Source of the DNA: Symsagittifera roscoffensis
Taxonomy: Eukaryota > Xenacoelomorpha > Acoela > Convolutidae
Length of the DNA: 64,000 nucleotides
Reading direction: 5' to 3'
Assembly: GCF_963678635.1 (NCBI RefSeq)
Contig: NC_087068.1
Span: forward strand, 48,813,724 to 48,877,723
Below the pieces are notes generated by a model, which ran no database searches, had not been told where the DNA came from, and saw nothing but the letters and a program-made list of their open reading frames with translations. Each line of letters begins with the position of its first letter. The stretch's first letter is position 1. Shown here one piece after another: positions 23,701 through 35,500 of the stretch. The position numbers and the translations under genes were made by a program.

Positions 23701-26700
23701 GTTAATTATTGTTGTGTTTTCTATTCAGCTAATAATCATTTATAAATAAAAAATAGTTCAAGTTTGCGTGATGTGTTTGTAGGTATGCATCCTGGCCTGA
23801 CTATGATTGTGGGTCCCCCGGGAACTGGAAAGACAGATGTGGCAGTCCAGATCATCTCCAACCTGTACCACAACTGGCCTCACCAGAGAACCCTCATAGT
23901 CACCCACAGCAACATGGCACTCAACCAGCTGTTCGAGAAGATCATTGCTCTGGACATCGACGAGCGCCACTGTCTCCGATTGGGACACGGGGAAGAGAGT
24001 CTGGAGACGGAGAAGGACTTCAGTCGATATGGAAGAGTGAACTTCGTCCTGCAGCAGAGACTGCAACTGCTGGCTGAAGTGTCCAGACTGCAAAGGAGTC
24101 TCCTCACTCTCAACCCAGTGGAATCAAGTAGTCAGGAAGCAACCACCAGCAAAAGTACTGGCACCAATAATAGCTCAGCTGGTCACGTGGAATACACTTG
24201 CGAGACAGCAGCACATTTTTTCCTACACCAGGTGACACACATTCGACCCCCTCCTCTCCCTCTTCTTAAATTTAGTTGGTTTTTTTAAGAATCGATGAAC
24301 GTGGTTCAGATTCTTATAGCGGTCGCGATGTTTTTTTTTCTCCATTTTTAGAAAGTCTTAAAATTTGTTCTGGCTCAAATTTACTTTTTCACAGTTTGAC
24401 TTTTGATTTCTTTTTTTTTAGTTCAGCTCATTTCCTTTGTTAGTAGGAAGGCAAACTCCACTATCGAACAGCGAAAGTGTAAAGGTCATTGAAAACGGGA
24501 TCAACTTCGAAAATGGAATTTTATTATCAGATTTCCCAGCGAATTAAATTGTTTACTTTTTGATCCAGTTTTCTCAAATTGGGTTAATTTTATCAAAAAA
24601 GAGTCAATCATAAATTGGTCTAGAAGTTCCAAGAGCTTTAAGGCCATATTTTTTTCTCTTTGAAATTCACAAAATGTCGGTGTTTTTTCTGTTTGCTTGT
24701 TCCATAACTCTTTTCCAACTGTTTGTTGGCTATGTTTTGATTGTCTGTAGATATAAAATATTCAAACATAAACGTGAGTTTATCCAATCAAATGGCAACA
24801 AAAATGACAAAATTGTTGATTGTTGATATCCTGTGCCCGGAACAAAATAGTTGCTTCAAAATTTCGAAATGGTAAATCGAAGGCTCAGCGAAAAACTGCA
24901 GACAAGCAGCTGAAAAACTGCAGACAAGTAGCTGTATAATAGGAAAAAATTTTATTCGAATGAGCTTTGTTCAGAAGCCCCTATTTAAATTTTCTTGGCT
25001 TATGATAAAACTTCTTGTAAAACTCACTGAATCCGGCGCAAATTGGAATCAAATTTGTTCGTTATTTTTCAAGCTTACAATGAATTCAATGGTTTCAGCG
25101 CGTGTATTAATGATTTTGCTTTGAATTAATAGCTGGTAATGCAATCTTTTATTCGACCACTGCGCGGAATATAATATGTGCGTTGTTTCAGGTGGTCTCT
25201 CGCTGGGAGCAGTACTGGGGAAAAGTAGGCGGCGGAACGTCAAAAGAAGGCCATGTCACTAGCAGAGACGTGATTGACCTTTTCCCCTTCCACGGTTTCT
25301 TTTCCACTGCACCTCAGCCATTGTTCACAGCAGAGAGTGTTGAGAAAGATTTGGATATAGCAGAGGGATGTTGGAGACATATCAAGACAATTTTCACCAA
25401 GTTGGAAGAATATAGGGCGTTCGAGTTGCTCCGCACCGGATCCGAGAGGTCCAAGTATCTCTTAGTCAAAGAGGCCAAGATCATTGCAATGACTTGCACT
25501 CATGCGGCGCTTAAACGGAGGGATCTGGTGCAGTTTGGTTTCCAGTACGACAATGTGCTGATGGAGGAAGCGGGACAGATCTTGGAGATAGAGACGTTTA
25601 TTCCTCTGATGCTGCAGAAAGAGAAGGACGGTCGCAACAGACTCAAGCGCTGGATCATGATTGGAGACCACAACCAGCTGCCGCCAACTGTTAAGAACAT
25701 GAGTTTTGCTAAGTATTCAAACATGGAGCAATCTCTATTCACTAGACTTATCAAGTTGAACGTGCCAACAGTCACACTGGACGCGCAAGGGAGAGCAAGA
25801 GCTTCTCTCGCTCAACTCTACAGCTGGCGATACGAGACCCTGGGTAACCTACCTCATGTCCAGCTCAGACCGGAGTTCACAAGGGCGAATGCCGGCTTCT
25901 GTTTCGACTACCAGGCAATCAACGTAGGAGAACTGAACGGGTTGGGAGAGACGGAGCCGGCTCCTCATTTCTTCCAGAACCTCGCCGAGGCTGAGTTCGT
26001 TGTTGCCACTTACATATACATGAGACTAATTGGATACCCAGCTGAAAAGATTACTATATTAACCCAGTATAACGGGCAGCGTATGTTACTGAATGATGTG
26101 GTCATGAAGAAGTGTGCTCAAAATCCTTTGATAGGAGCTCCTCACAAGGTCGAGACTGTTGACAAATATCAGGGCCAGCAAAACGACTATATTTTACTGT
26201 CGTTGACCAGAACCAGATCAGTGGGACACTTACGGGATGTCAGACGTCTGGTGGTGGCCATGTCCAGAGCAAGACTGGGTCTGTACGTGTTCGCCAGAGT
26301 AGACCTCTTCAGAGACTGCATAGAACTGAGTCCGGCGTTTGTTCGTTTTGTACAGAGACCCCTTACACTACACTTGGCTCCAACGGAACAGTTCCCAACT
26401 GCAAGACCCAACTCACAGTTCCCCACGAATCCCATGAAGATCACAGATGTCACTCAGATGTGCCACTTCGTACATAACATGTACGAGCAGAAGCGTGCTT
26501 TCTTCGAACACCAAGCGATGCGACAACACCATCAGCAACATTCCCAGCAGCCAGATATGATGGACATTAATAGTCCGCAAGTGATAACGGAACAATCGAA
26601 CACCAACGAGACAGAATATGTGGCTTCCTCGCAGCATGATAGTGGAGTTGCAATATCGTTTGACGGAGCACAGACCAGTGCTGAAGATGCAGATCACCCT

Positions 26701-26850
26701 CTGGTCACGTTTGACAATTCGAGTGTGGGCCAGGTGGTGGCACCCCATATGCAGCCTCCAGATCAGGCCATGGAGGAGGACTTACAGATGTTAGAGACGT
26801 ACGATGAGTTGCGAGACTCCATACAAGTGCGCTACAATACAGACTCGTAA
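17143..26850 (+). CDS. AQR: Aquarius, intron-binding spliceosomal RNA helicase (join of four exons)
   Basis: Joining 17143-17726, 21708-23626, 23783-24231 and 25192-26850 gives 1536 codons plus stop with every phase matched, close to the about 1485 residues of vertebrate AQR. AQR is a nuclear SF1 helicase of the intron-binding complex that contacts the intron upstream of the branch site. The N-terminal helical scaffold (about 1-420) is followed by the beta-barrel and stalk region, then the helicase core: GPPGTGKT at 845-852, LMEEAG (motif II) near 1107-1112, GDHNQLPP at about 1142, [11 protein letters not shown] and [12 protein letters not shown] Ser/Thr-rich insert sits before [10 protein letters not shown], and the C-terminus has a His/Gln tract. 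The start is the first ATG in the conserved frame. Confidence 0.96.
17727..21707. other. AQR intron 1, about 4 kb, mostly unrecognised AT-rich DNA
   Basis: No coding homology is visible. Around 18270-18960 there are diverged, loosely repeated phrases (GTACCGG with flanking AAG-rich text). Near 21010 a GTGATATATCAT phrase matches ones at 45430 and 51750. The acceptor is TGTTTGCAG|G. Confidence 0.6.
21708..23626 (+). CDS. AQR: AQR exon 2 (coding)
   Basis: A long 1919-bp exon encoding residues 195-834. Diagnostic segments include [50 protein letters not shown] and [15 protein letters not shown]. An acidic insert (GGDEDDDGW) lies before [13 protein letters not shown], where vertebrate AQR is shorter. 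The donor is TCAG|GTACCT (phase 1). Confidence 0.95.
23783..24231 (+). CDS. AQR: AQR exon 3 (Walker A)
   Basis: Begins [18 protein letters not shown] and continues through [14 protein letters not shown] and [22 protein letters not shown] low-complexity insert ([19 protein letters not shown]) precedes [13 protein letters not shown]. The intron before it is only 156 bp. The donor is CAG|GTGACA (phase 0). Confidence 0.94.
24297..24745 (+). repeat. R1 dispersed repeat, copy in AQR intron 3
   Basis: The copy starts GAACGTGGTTCAGATTCTTATA and passes through AATGGAATTTTATTATCAG, TTTCCCAGCG and TTGATCCAGTTTTCTCAAATTGGGTTAATTTTATC-like text. It ends in the stem-loop CCAACTGTTTGTTGG (24715-24729) followed by CTATGTTTTGATT. 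The same order of blocks recurs in at least eight further copies, all on this strand. Confidence 0.8.
25192..26850 (+). CDS. AQR: AQR exon 4 (helicase core and C-terminus)
   Basis: Starts [10 protein letters not shown] after a CGTTGTTTCAG acceptor. It holds [71 protein letters not shown] and [14 protein letters not shown]. The stop TAA is at 26848-26850. The tail after about residue 1400 is low complexity. Confidence 0.96.
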   Translation: MVSRWEQYWGKVGGGTSKEGHVTSRDVIDLFPFHGFFSTAPQPLFTAESVEKDLDIAEGCWRHIKTIFTKLEEYRAFELLRTGSERSKYLLVKEAKIIAMTCTHAALKRRDLVQFGFQYDNVLMEEAGQILEIETFIPLMLQKEKDGRNRLKRWIMIGDHNQLPPTVKNMSFAKYSNMEQSLFTRLIKLNVPTVTLDAQGRARASLAQLYSWRYETLGNLPHVQLRPEFTRANAGFCFDYQAINVGELNGLGETEPAPHFFQNLAEAEFVVATYIYMRLIGYPAEKITILTQYNGQRMLLNDVVMKKCAQNPLIGAPHKVETVDKYQGQQNDYILLSLTRTRSVGHLRDVRRLVVAMSRARLGLYVFARVDLFRDCIELSPAFVRFVQRPLTLHLAPTEQFPTARPNSQFPTNPMKITDVTQMCHFVHNMYEQKRAFFEHQAMRQHHQQHSQQPDMMDINSPQVITEQSNTNETEYVASSQHDSGVAISFDGAQTSAEDADHPLVTFDNSSVGQVVAPHMQPPDQAMEEDLQMLETYDELRDSIQVRYNTDS

Positions 26851-26914
26851 ATGCATAGTTTTGTTGTTGTTTTTGATTTTTCTTGATTTTAACTGTCCTA
26901 AATTAAATCTATAA

Positions 26915-26920
26915 AATAAA
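26915..26920 (+). terminator. Probable AQR polyadenylation signal
   Basis: AATAAA lies 65 bp after the AQR stop codon, within TATAAAATAAACAG. The position is right for a short 3' UTR, but cleavage cannot be confirmed from sequence. Confidence 0.5.
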
Positions 26921-27972
26921 CAGTTGTGAACGGCGTAGGCTTAGCATATTTCTACTTGTGAAATCTAAAGCATTTGATGCACAATTTTCTTTTTTTTTCT
27001 ATGGTACCGATTTTTGGAAACATAAATGTTGCAGAAGGAAGTTGATTTTTTTTGTCGGCAAAATGAATGTCGTCCCATTACTTCATGTAATATGATTGGT
27101 TTGTTATTAAGAGTCCTCGAACTCAGTTTTTAATAGTCTATTTACGTGGCTCAGACTCATATAGGTCTGATAATTTTTTTGCTCTTAAAATGCTCTAATG
27201 TTTTCCGAAAACGCATTTTTTCACTTGCCATAAGCAATGGTATTGCAATTGGGTACTAGACGTTTTTGAATTATTAACTTTATCCACAGAACTCATTTCA
27301 TCTCCCCGACTCTTTCATCTGACATGCTCAATTTCTTGTAAATTCAAATAAAAGTCCTTCATTTAAGTAATAATTAGGTAAAGACCGCTCCATGATGTAA
27401 TTATTTTTTCAAAAGTTTCACAATTTTTTTCGGCTTCGTGGTTTTCGTCCTACTTTTTGTCGGTTCATTTCTCGTTTTTTTAAACCCCTATTTTATGTGA
27501 TAGTGTTTTAATTGGCGTATTTTTTAGAGCATGTGTTTTGTTCCAATAAAAATACTTTTCTTACTACAACTGAAAGTTCAGTACCTATGAATATTACCAA
27601 GTCTGATTTTGTTTTTTTTTTCATCTTTTTTCGTTACTTTTTAAATTATTTGAACAGTTGTAGTTTATGTTATATCGGCTCAGTCAACTTATGCTGCATA
27701 ACTTCGAGGGCAAATATATTCACATGCGATTATGTGTTTCAGGTTGAATGGGTATTAAAACCTAATGAAGTTTTTATGAAAACAGTTGTTTTTGGCTCGA
27801 TATTGTTTCGATCCAAAATTTGTTGGACACAAAATTAGTTCGTTTCAAAATTTGTTGCAGCTCGGTAAGCAATTTTCAATTGTTTTTTAGGATGTTTTTG
27901 AACTTCTTTCTATACAATCATGAAGTTTTTGCAGATGTAGTTTTTTCAATTATTTGAACGTAGAAGAGTAAG

Positions 27973-28515
27973 GAACGTAGTGAGTACGCTTATATAGGTC
28001 TTGGTGATTTCTTTCGTTTTTTTTGTCAAGAAAAATTTTTAAAATTTGTTCGCGCTCATTTTTGACTTTTCGCGGTTTGACTTGTGATTTCTTTTCAAGT
28101 TCAGTGCATTTCCATTGCTAAAAAGAAGGCAAACTCTAAAGGTCACGAAAAACGTGATCAACTTCTAATTTCGAAAATGGAAATAAATTATCAGATTTCC
28201 CAGCGAAATAAAAGTTTCATCTACTGATCCAGTTTTCTCAAATTAGGATAATTTTAACAAAAAAAAGTGGCCGTCATTAAATGTTCTACAAATTTAAAGA
28301 TCTTTTGAATTTCTTCGAAATTCAAAAGTTGAAGAATTTTGAAAGAGCAAGTCAGTTTTTTTTTCAGTTTCCTTGCGTTGATTACTCTTTTTCAGCTGTC
28401 AGTTTGCTATACTTCAGTTATTTTTTTTCAAGTAATTTTTTCAACTTAATTTTTTGAGTTTTTTTCAGAATTTGTTTTTGCATCGCCAGTGTGTACATTT
28501 TGTTTGCTTCGCCTC
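27973..28515 (+). repeat. R1 dispersed repeat, intergenic copy, ending with GCTTCGCCTCTGT tail
   Basis: Begins GAACGTAGTGAGTACGCTTA then TATAGGTCTTGGTGATTT. Includes the GCGGTTTGACTT block, CCCAGCGAAATAAAAG and TTGATCCAGTTT-like text. The CCAAC stem is decayed (CAGCTGTCAGTTTG). It ends TTTGCTTCGCCTCTGTATT. Confidence 0.75.
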
Positions 28516-28538
28516 TGTATTTTCCAGGTATCAAATGC

Positions 28539-28700
28539 GCTATTTGAGTTCAATTCATGTTCATCTGCTGAAGTTTGCGCTCACCAATATTGAAAGTGTA
28601 AAGGTCACGAAAAAAAATAGATCGACTTATTTCGAAAGTTGAAATTATTTTTCAGTTTCCTAGCGGAATAAATATTTTACCAAGTGATCCAATTTCTGCG
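28539..28700 (+). repeat. R1 partial copy
   Basis: Holds TTGAGTTCAATTCATGTTC, AAGTGTAAAGGTCACGAAAA and CCTAGCGGAATAAATATTTTACC, in the same order as the middle of complete R1 copies. Confidence 0.6.
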
Positions 28701-29471
28701 ACAAAATTTGATTGCAATGATTGCTGAAGCGCTCATAGGTTTCTTTTACATTTTGATATCAAAGCCTTGTTATTTTTTACCAAGTATATTGTGTGTCTGC
28801 TGTTTTTAAAAGTTACTTACTTCCCATGATATTTTTTTGACAACTAAAAACCCAGCAGTTATAACTACAGTTTTTCAGGGTTTACGAAATCCTAATAAAG
28901 ATAACATAAATTAATATTAATTATAAGTCGATAAAAAGCAGTATCCTGTTAAAGCATGTGTTTTCGTTTTTTCGTCCGATTGGCGACAAACGCAATAATT
29001 AGAATTGGCAGTTGAATAATAAAAAGAAGGCTGTGATAGAAGTTGAAATCGATTTTTTTTGAATCTCATTCCTGAGTGCGAGCTAAAATTGACGCTAGAA
29101 GCTCTTTACGCCTCTACTGTGAGGCAAAAATTAAAGCCATGTCTAGATTTTTTCAAAAATCGTTCGAAGATTTTCTATGGAACGGCCGAGATTTTGGATC
29201 CGCTATAAGGAGTCAGTTAAGCAACGCGCTGAAAGGAAACCAGCCAATGAACAATGCGGTTAAAGGTTGTTGATCTAAAGCTTTCCAATTTGTAATGAGT
29301 AGCAATGTGTAGCATAATTTAATGATGCCTGATTTTAACAGTTATTTTTTTTCAGATAGTTATTGTATTTCGCATTTACATACGCAACAACTGAATTTTT
29401 CATTACCTATTGTTCGCGTATCATTGTGACTTAAATTTGAACGTGAGCTTGAGACTGGAATTGAGTGAAAG

Positions 29472-29570
29472 ATGGCTCTAAGTGCGACACAAGTGAAGGA
29501 GCAGGAATTGATACTTGACGAGGCTAAAGCCAATGTGGCGACGCAGGCACTCGAAATGAAACGATGTCTA
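29472..29570 (+). CDS. VPS35: VPS35 exon 1
   Basis: Encodes 33 residues, [18 protein letters not shown] through ALEMKRCL, matching the VPS35 N-terminus. The donor is CTA|GTAAGT (phase 0). The ATG is the first in the conserved frame. Confidence 0.88.
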
Positions 29571-32500
29571 GTAAGTGCACTCCATGTTACAGAAATTTAG
29601 AAATTACAGTTATGTGCTTAAAGCAGCAATCGAACTGGTCTTAAAGCCAGTTTAGTATGTCATGGTAAGTTTCGGAGAATTGACCTCTGACTTTGAGAAG
29701 AAATGAATATAAAAAGAGGAAAAAAAAGAATAACATGATGAGAAAACAAGAATAACAAGACTCAAATATCACGAGATCAAATCACAATACGCGGATCATT
29801 TTCCATAAAATTACATTAAATGCTCTCTGAAACGCACATCCGTTAAGCTCAGTTTTTCTAAATTTCAAATATAACTATCAATTTTTTTCGGCTCAATGAG
29901 CGTAAATATAAGAAATTCAAATGAAAACTCTTCGAAAAGTGCAAACAAACTTGTGACGGAACCTTAACTCTTGCTTATCGCAAATGTGTTATTCGACAAG
30001 CAGACTTGTATGTTTTGGATTGATATTAGGCGAGCAGATATAAATGCTTAATATATTAATAAGTCAGAGATTATAGTGCTTTCCAGAAAAAAAAAACGAA
30101 AATTTTTGATGTTTCGTGCGGCAGTCTGAGATTCGAGGTTATCATCTGAAGTCGAAATGGCAGCATAGATGAGACAGATTTTGAAACTACATCAAGGCGA
30201 AGGCAATGCGCTAGATGACTTTTTTCTAACAAATAAAAAGTATCGAAATATCTAGGCTGCGGCAACGGATAGCAGAACTAATTTTCATACCCATTAAGAT
30301 TGTAGTCGAGTAATATACTAAAGCTGTAGAGATACAGTACAACCTAGATGAATTCTGTTTGGGGTTAAGTGGAAGGATTTTTTGACAGAACTGTCAAGCA
30401 CGTACTGTACAAGAAGAAGTTTAGCCAGAGCTGAAAGATATTAGATGATATAAAGAAAGATTTGATAGTTCTTGACTGCTATAGCAGAACCGCGAAAGAA
30501 AGAGCTGAAACTCGTTCATTTTGGGACCCAATAAGGCGGGACACAATATCCGAACATAGCTCATTTTATGGAGTTTCTCTTTTCGATCACTTAGCATTAT
30601 ACCCATTTAGAAATGTTCGAATCCTTAGATTCGGGACACTTAGCTTGGGATTATAAAAAGGGCTGAGGAGATTTAAGGAAAAATAACATTTGGCTGAAAT
30701 ATTAACATTCGTCGTAACAGCCTAGGTGACAATTTATTTTCAATAATTTGATCAATGTGTAATCCAGATAAGATTCGTCGATACTATAGATTGGTGATAT
30801 TTTTTTATACGGTGATTATTATTTCTTGGAAAACGTCGTCAGTATTTTTCAATCTCCTTTTAACTGTCTGTTGGCTATTTTTTTTAGAGATGACCCTGTG
30901 CTGAAGTTTATGTTTATTGATGTTTTGTAAATTAATTTGTGTTCAACTGTAATTGGTTCTCGTGTAAGGGTGGTTGATGCAGGCAACATGAACTCGATGC
31001 GGTATTGATAGAGTTGAAGCGGTACAAATCACATTTTTTAAACGCATTCATGAAAATTTTTATTTTTGCGCATTTATAGTGAGCTGGAATTGTTTTTTTG
31101 TTATAGGGAGCTGGAATTGCTCGATATATGTTTGTTTTTCTGCTGCGATGCTGAGTTTTTCGGGTTTATCGTTGTATGCGGGTTTATCGTTTGTGTAATG
31201 TGTACTTTTTAGGACAAGGGCAAGTTGATGGACGGCCTGAAGCATGCCTCGATCATGCTGAGTGAGCTGAAGACTTCTCTGTTGGCACCCAAGTACTACT
31301 ACGAGCTTTACACTTGCATAGCAGACGAGATGCGACACCTGGAACAATTCCTGCTGGACGAGTACCGCAAGGGCAGACGGGTGGAGGATCTGTATGAACT
31401 GGTCCAGTATGCTGGCAATATCCTCCCTCGTCTGTAAGTATTCTCTTTTAATTTATTAAGAGTAATGAACGTTGTTGTTGTAGTAGCTACGCCCAACGCC
31501 ATCGTCTGCGGGATTTTGTGAGGTAGCTTCGTTTTGTTTAGTTTCTTGGTTGCCAGCGCTATCCAGTACTTAATCTCCGTAAAAATCTACATTTTTAAAA
31601 TTATTATACCTGATTGCAGGGGCGGATCTAGGATTTTCTCGAGGGGGGATTTCCAATTTTTTTTTTCAGGTCGACTAAATTGATTTTTCGATCTCTCAAA
31701 AATCACTATAAAGATACTACTTTGACCTTTTTTCTGCAATTTTAAATGGCGCTTTTAAGCTCCCTCCTCAAATTTAGTGTATATTGGCGCCAAGGCGCCT
31801 TTACAAAAATTTAGGGTCCATCATCTAAAAATGGAGATCTTAAAATAGTACAAAAGGGGGAATGGCTTATTGGTATATTAGCCGTTTTTTCGCATAGAAG
31901 TTTTATTGGGCCTAAATGATTTCGGCTCTTGTTTTGTCGGTTAAGTGAACTTATTTTGCATCGGTAAAAGGATAAAAATGATTATTCATTTTTTGTAATA
32001 AATCAGGTCGGCTGGTAGTATAAAAATTGAAACTTTTTAATAGCTCAATTTTTTTGACAACCATTTCTTTTGGCATTTTTGTTTTCGGATCGATTGGCGT
32101 CTAATCACGTGTTGTTGGCTTACTGGACATTCGGAACATACTTAAAGCTTGCCTTTTTGTAGTGGTTGTGTTTCTCGTCTGTTTTTCTGTGATGGATTTT
32201 TCGTATTTCCAGTTTCAAGCTTTTTTCCACTTGGTTATTTCCATCTCACTGACCATTTAGTAGCTTGCAGTGGGACGCTTTTGTTGTATTGCAGGAGATG
32301 CAAAGCTCCGCTTCGCCTCCGTGTCTCAAATTTGCTCTTCCTCAACACTCTTTTTGTTTTTTGTTTTCCTAACTCATTTCAAACTCTAAATGGAAGGTAA
32401 AGAGGTTAACTTCGCTTGCTGATAACATATGCAAAAATTTTAATTTATATTTGCGGTTCAAATGTTAAGTTTCAGGGACACAAGATATTTTTAATTGATC

Positions 32501-35500
32501 CAGTTTTTTTTCAAAAAGTGTAAATTGTCAAAAAGAGCTATCTTTCAATAAAGTCAAAAACTCGAAAATTGAAGTAATAATCAAACACAAGTTTTTTTTC
32601 CGGCTTCCTCGAGTTCGTTTCTGTTTGTGTTTTTTTCTTTTCTATTCTGCTTTGCTACTGTTTAATCATAACTTTTTTTGTTAGAATGTGTAAGATCGAC
32701 TCTCTTTTGTGTGGATAGGTATCTGTTGGTGACGGTGGGCGTGGTGTATATGCAGACGGAGGAGCAGCAGTGCTTTGTGAGAGATATCTTGAGGGACATG
32801 GTGGAGATGTGCAGGGGCATCCAACATCCCCTCAGAGGACTCTTCCTGAGGAACTACCTCATACAGACCACCAAACACATTCTACCAGGCATGTACACAG
32901 CGGTGATAGGTAAATAAGACGACGGGTCAGTAAGACTACAGGCGTCAAGACGACAAATGAGCTCTAATACATGTAAAATGAGCTGGTCCAGTTTAGGCGG
33001 TTTATTTTTCTGAGAATTACATTTGGAGTTTGCGTGTAGCATCGTTTTAAAGTCCCACCAAAAGTGGTTTTCGTTGTAACAGCTGTCGTCTTATTTGCCG
33101 GACATCGTACACAGCCCAGACAGCCACCACTACACATACAAACACAACCAGTCATCTCAAATACTGTCAAAGCATATTACTGTACTGGTGTCATAGCGGA
33201 AGCAAAGGATAAAATACCCGCGAATATTTTTCCTTTTCATCTCTGTCGAAATATGATGAATTTGTGCTTTTGGTCCAGAAAAAAACGTCATAAGACAATG
33301 CACATAAGTTTTGCACCGTTAAGTGGTGTGACGATCCGCCTCGCCCGTGTGTTAAATTATTTTTAATGAAATGAAATATCTAGTTCAACTATCCCATGCT
33401 ACACATACTCTCTAACGGCTCAAATAAAAGGACACGTCAAACTGTAGCTGTAATACAGGCAATTACGTTACAATGAATTGCTCTAAATTATTTCCAGAAC
33501 ATGCTCCCATGGTTGATTAAGGGGTGTCAAATTCCTAAGAGGGGAGGGTAATCGTATTTTGTGAAGGAGGTTACAAAGTCGTTAACTGAGTCGCTAACTT
33601 ATAATCGGGGAAGCGCACGTTAAAAATTAATTCATGACTTTTGTTAGATGTCTTTCTGTGTAAAATTGAATTCCGATAGAATGACACGTTCAGAAGCGCC
33701 ACTGGCTGCATGAAGATTACAGATCCAGACAATCTCATCCAGAATGGTTGTAACATTTAACACGGAGTGTGCGATTTGGAAGCCGCAGTCTTATGAGTTG
33801 TATGGAAGAAACGGTGCCATTAATTCTTTGTTGGGTTTAGACAAATTGCCCTCTAATGTGCCGCAAGTATTGTCTGAGGACTCACAGCAGCCTCAAAGTA
33901 ATGAGGTCACAGACAGTACTGGTAGTGTGAGTGGGGTAGGCAGTAGTGTGCATGACTCAGTGGACTATATTCTGATGAATCTGACCGAAATGAGTAAGCT
34001 GTGGGTGCGCATGCAGTACCAGGGACACACCAAAGAGAGAGGTCTCCGTGAACAGGTAGCACAATCAATACACTATACTAGATAATTTATACTATACTAT
34101 ACCATACTACTGTACTTTATACTAAACGTTATTTTAGGTTCAGTGTTATTATGGTCATAATTCTAGTTCTCTACTGAGGGCATTTGTTTGGTGTGCATAT
34201 GGGTAGAATGCATTGCTTGTTTACACTTGCGAAGCATAGTGTATTAGTACGAACTTTCTTTTTTTTCCAATCTCAGACGCAAATAAAAGTGTTACTTTTG
34301 GTGGCTTTTTTTGAATCGAAATGCTGTGGTAGCAGTATAATATCACATGTGCTTTGACATTTGAGTAGTAAAAAGTTAACACAACTGATGAACCGAAAAT
34401 GAACCGAAAAAAGTTGTTTGTTTTCAAACAGCAGTACAATGATAAAAAGCTCGATTTCAGAAATTGACCAACTCAATATATCTCGCAATTTTTTTGAAAT
34501 GCAAATTTTATGCATAATTTGGCTTTATGCTTTCTAATTGATTACATGCCCGACACGTAGCCGAGTTTTCGCTAAATCGAGGCTTATGTCTACCTTTTCT
34601 TATTTAACTTGATACAACTGCTTTTTGGTCGTGTTCTCGCAAATTTATGCGAAGTGCTGCTTCGCCTCTGTGTGATGATTGTTGTTTTAGGAACGTAAGG
34701 ATTTGAAGCAGCTGGTGGGTGCCAATGTGTATGCACTCAGTTCTCTCGAGTCTCTCCATGTGGAAATGTACAAGAACAAGGTGCTGCCAATCATGCTGGC
34801 ACAGCTAGTCAACAGCAGAGATCCCCTCGCACAGGAGTACTTGATGGAGGTCATCATACATGTAAGAGCCCATTTTTCCTTTCAACGACAACTCTGGCCA
34901 ACTTAGTGCCCTACAAATAGTCTGTTTAATGTTTCGTCATTGAGGAGGGAAGGGGAGGTGAGGGCATGACTAGATTTAGAAGAACAAACATAAAAAACTA
35001 TTTTATTTTTGCATCAAGAAACCCAAATACAGCCATACAATGCGTGCCAGCTGCTGATCGTTTTTTCAATTAACGTAGTGAAGACACTTACATAGGATAG
35101 GTATTGATATTTTTTTAATGAAAGGCCTTAAAATTTTTTCACGCCAAAATCCGTGTTTTGATTTTTGATTTTTTTTAAGTTCACTTTATTTTTTTTGTTA
35201 AAGGGGAAGGCAATCTCCACTATCGAAAAGAAAAAGAAAAGGTCGCAAAAAATGCGATAATTTTACAACAAAGTGCCACCCTAAGCAGTATTTGAAATTC
35301 AATGAGCTACAACGTGGAAGTTCAAAGAGTTTTGAAATTCGAAAGTAAAAAAATGTTCAAAAGTTTTCAAATCATTTTTTTTTTTGGGTTTCCTTGTTCT
35401 TTAAAATTTTTCAAACTGTTCGTTGGATAAATTTCTAAGTGTATCGACGTTCACAATGTTCTTTTGCGGTTTGAATTTTGTTTTCTTTTTAAAATGGATT

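Larger units (their letters stand above)
26851..29471. other. AQR-VPS35 intergenic region with repeats
   Basis: Apart from the AQR 3' end and the R1 copies at 27973-28435 and 28539-28700, this stretch shows only T-rich unassigned sequence. A phrase at 27237-27260 (TATTGCAATTGGGTACTAGACG) resembles the start of the R2 repeats at 52.8 and 54.7 kb. The VPS35 promoter should lie near its end, but no core element is recognisable. Confidence 0.6.

Noticed and set aside
22740-26748. Minus-strand ORFs opposite AQR exons
   Set aside because: They are shadows of the conserved AQR coding frame and have no recognisable domain.
33744-33840. Longer VPS35 exon 4 starting at 33743 or 33789
   Set aside because: The acceptors there do not match the phase of exon 3; only 33841 does. 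The added residues also have no counterpart in VPS35.
34208-34690. Introner element (transposon that creates introns)
   Set aside because: The repeat does not span the intron from donor to acceptor, and the same family lies inside larger introns and outside genes. The intron position is likely older than the repeat.
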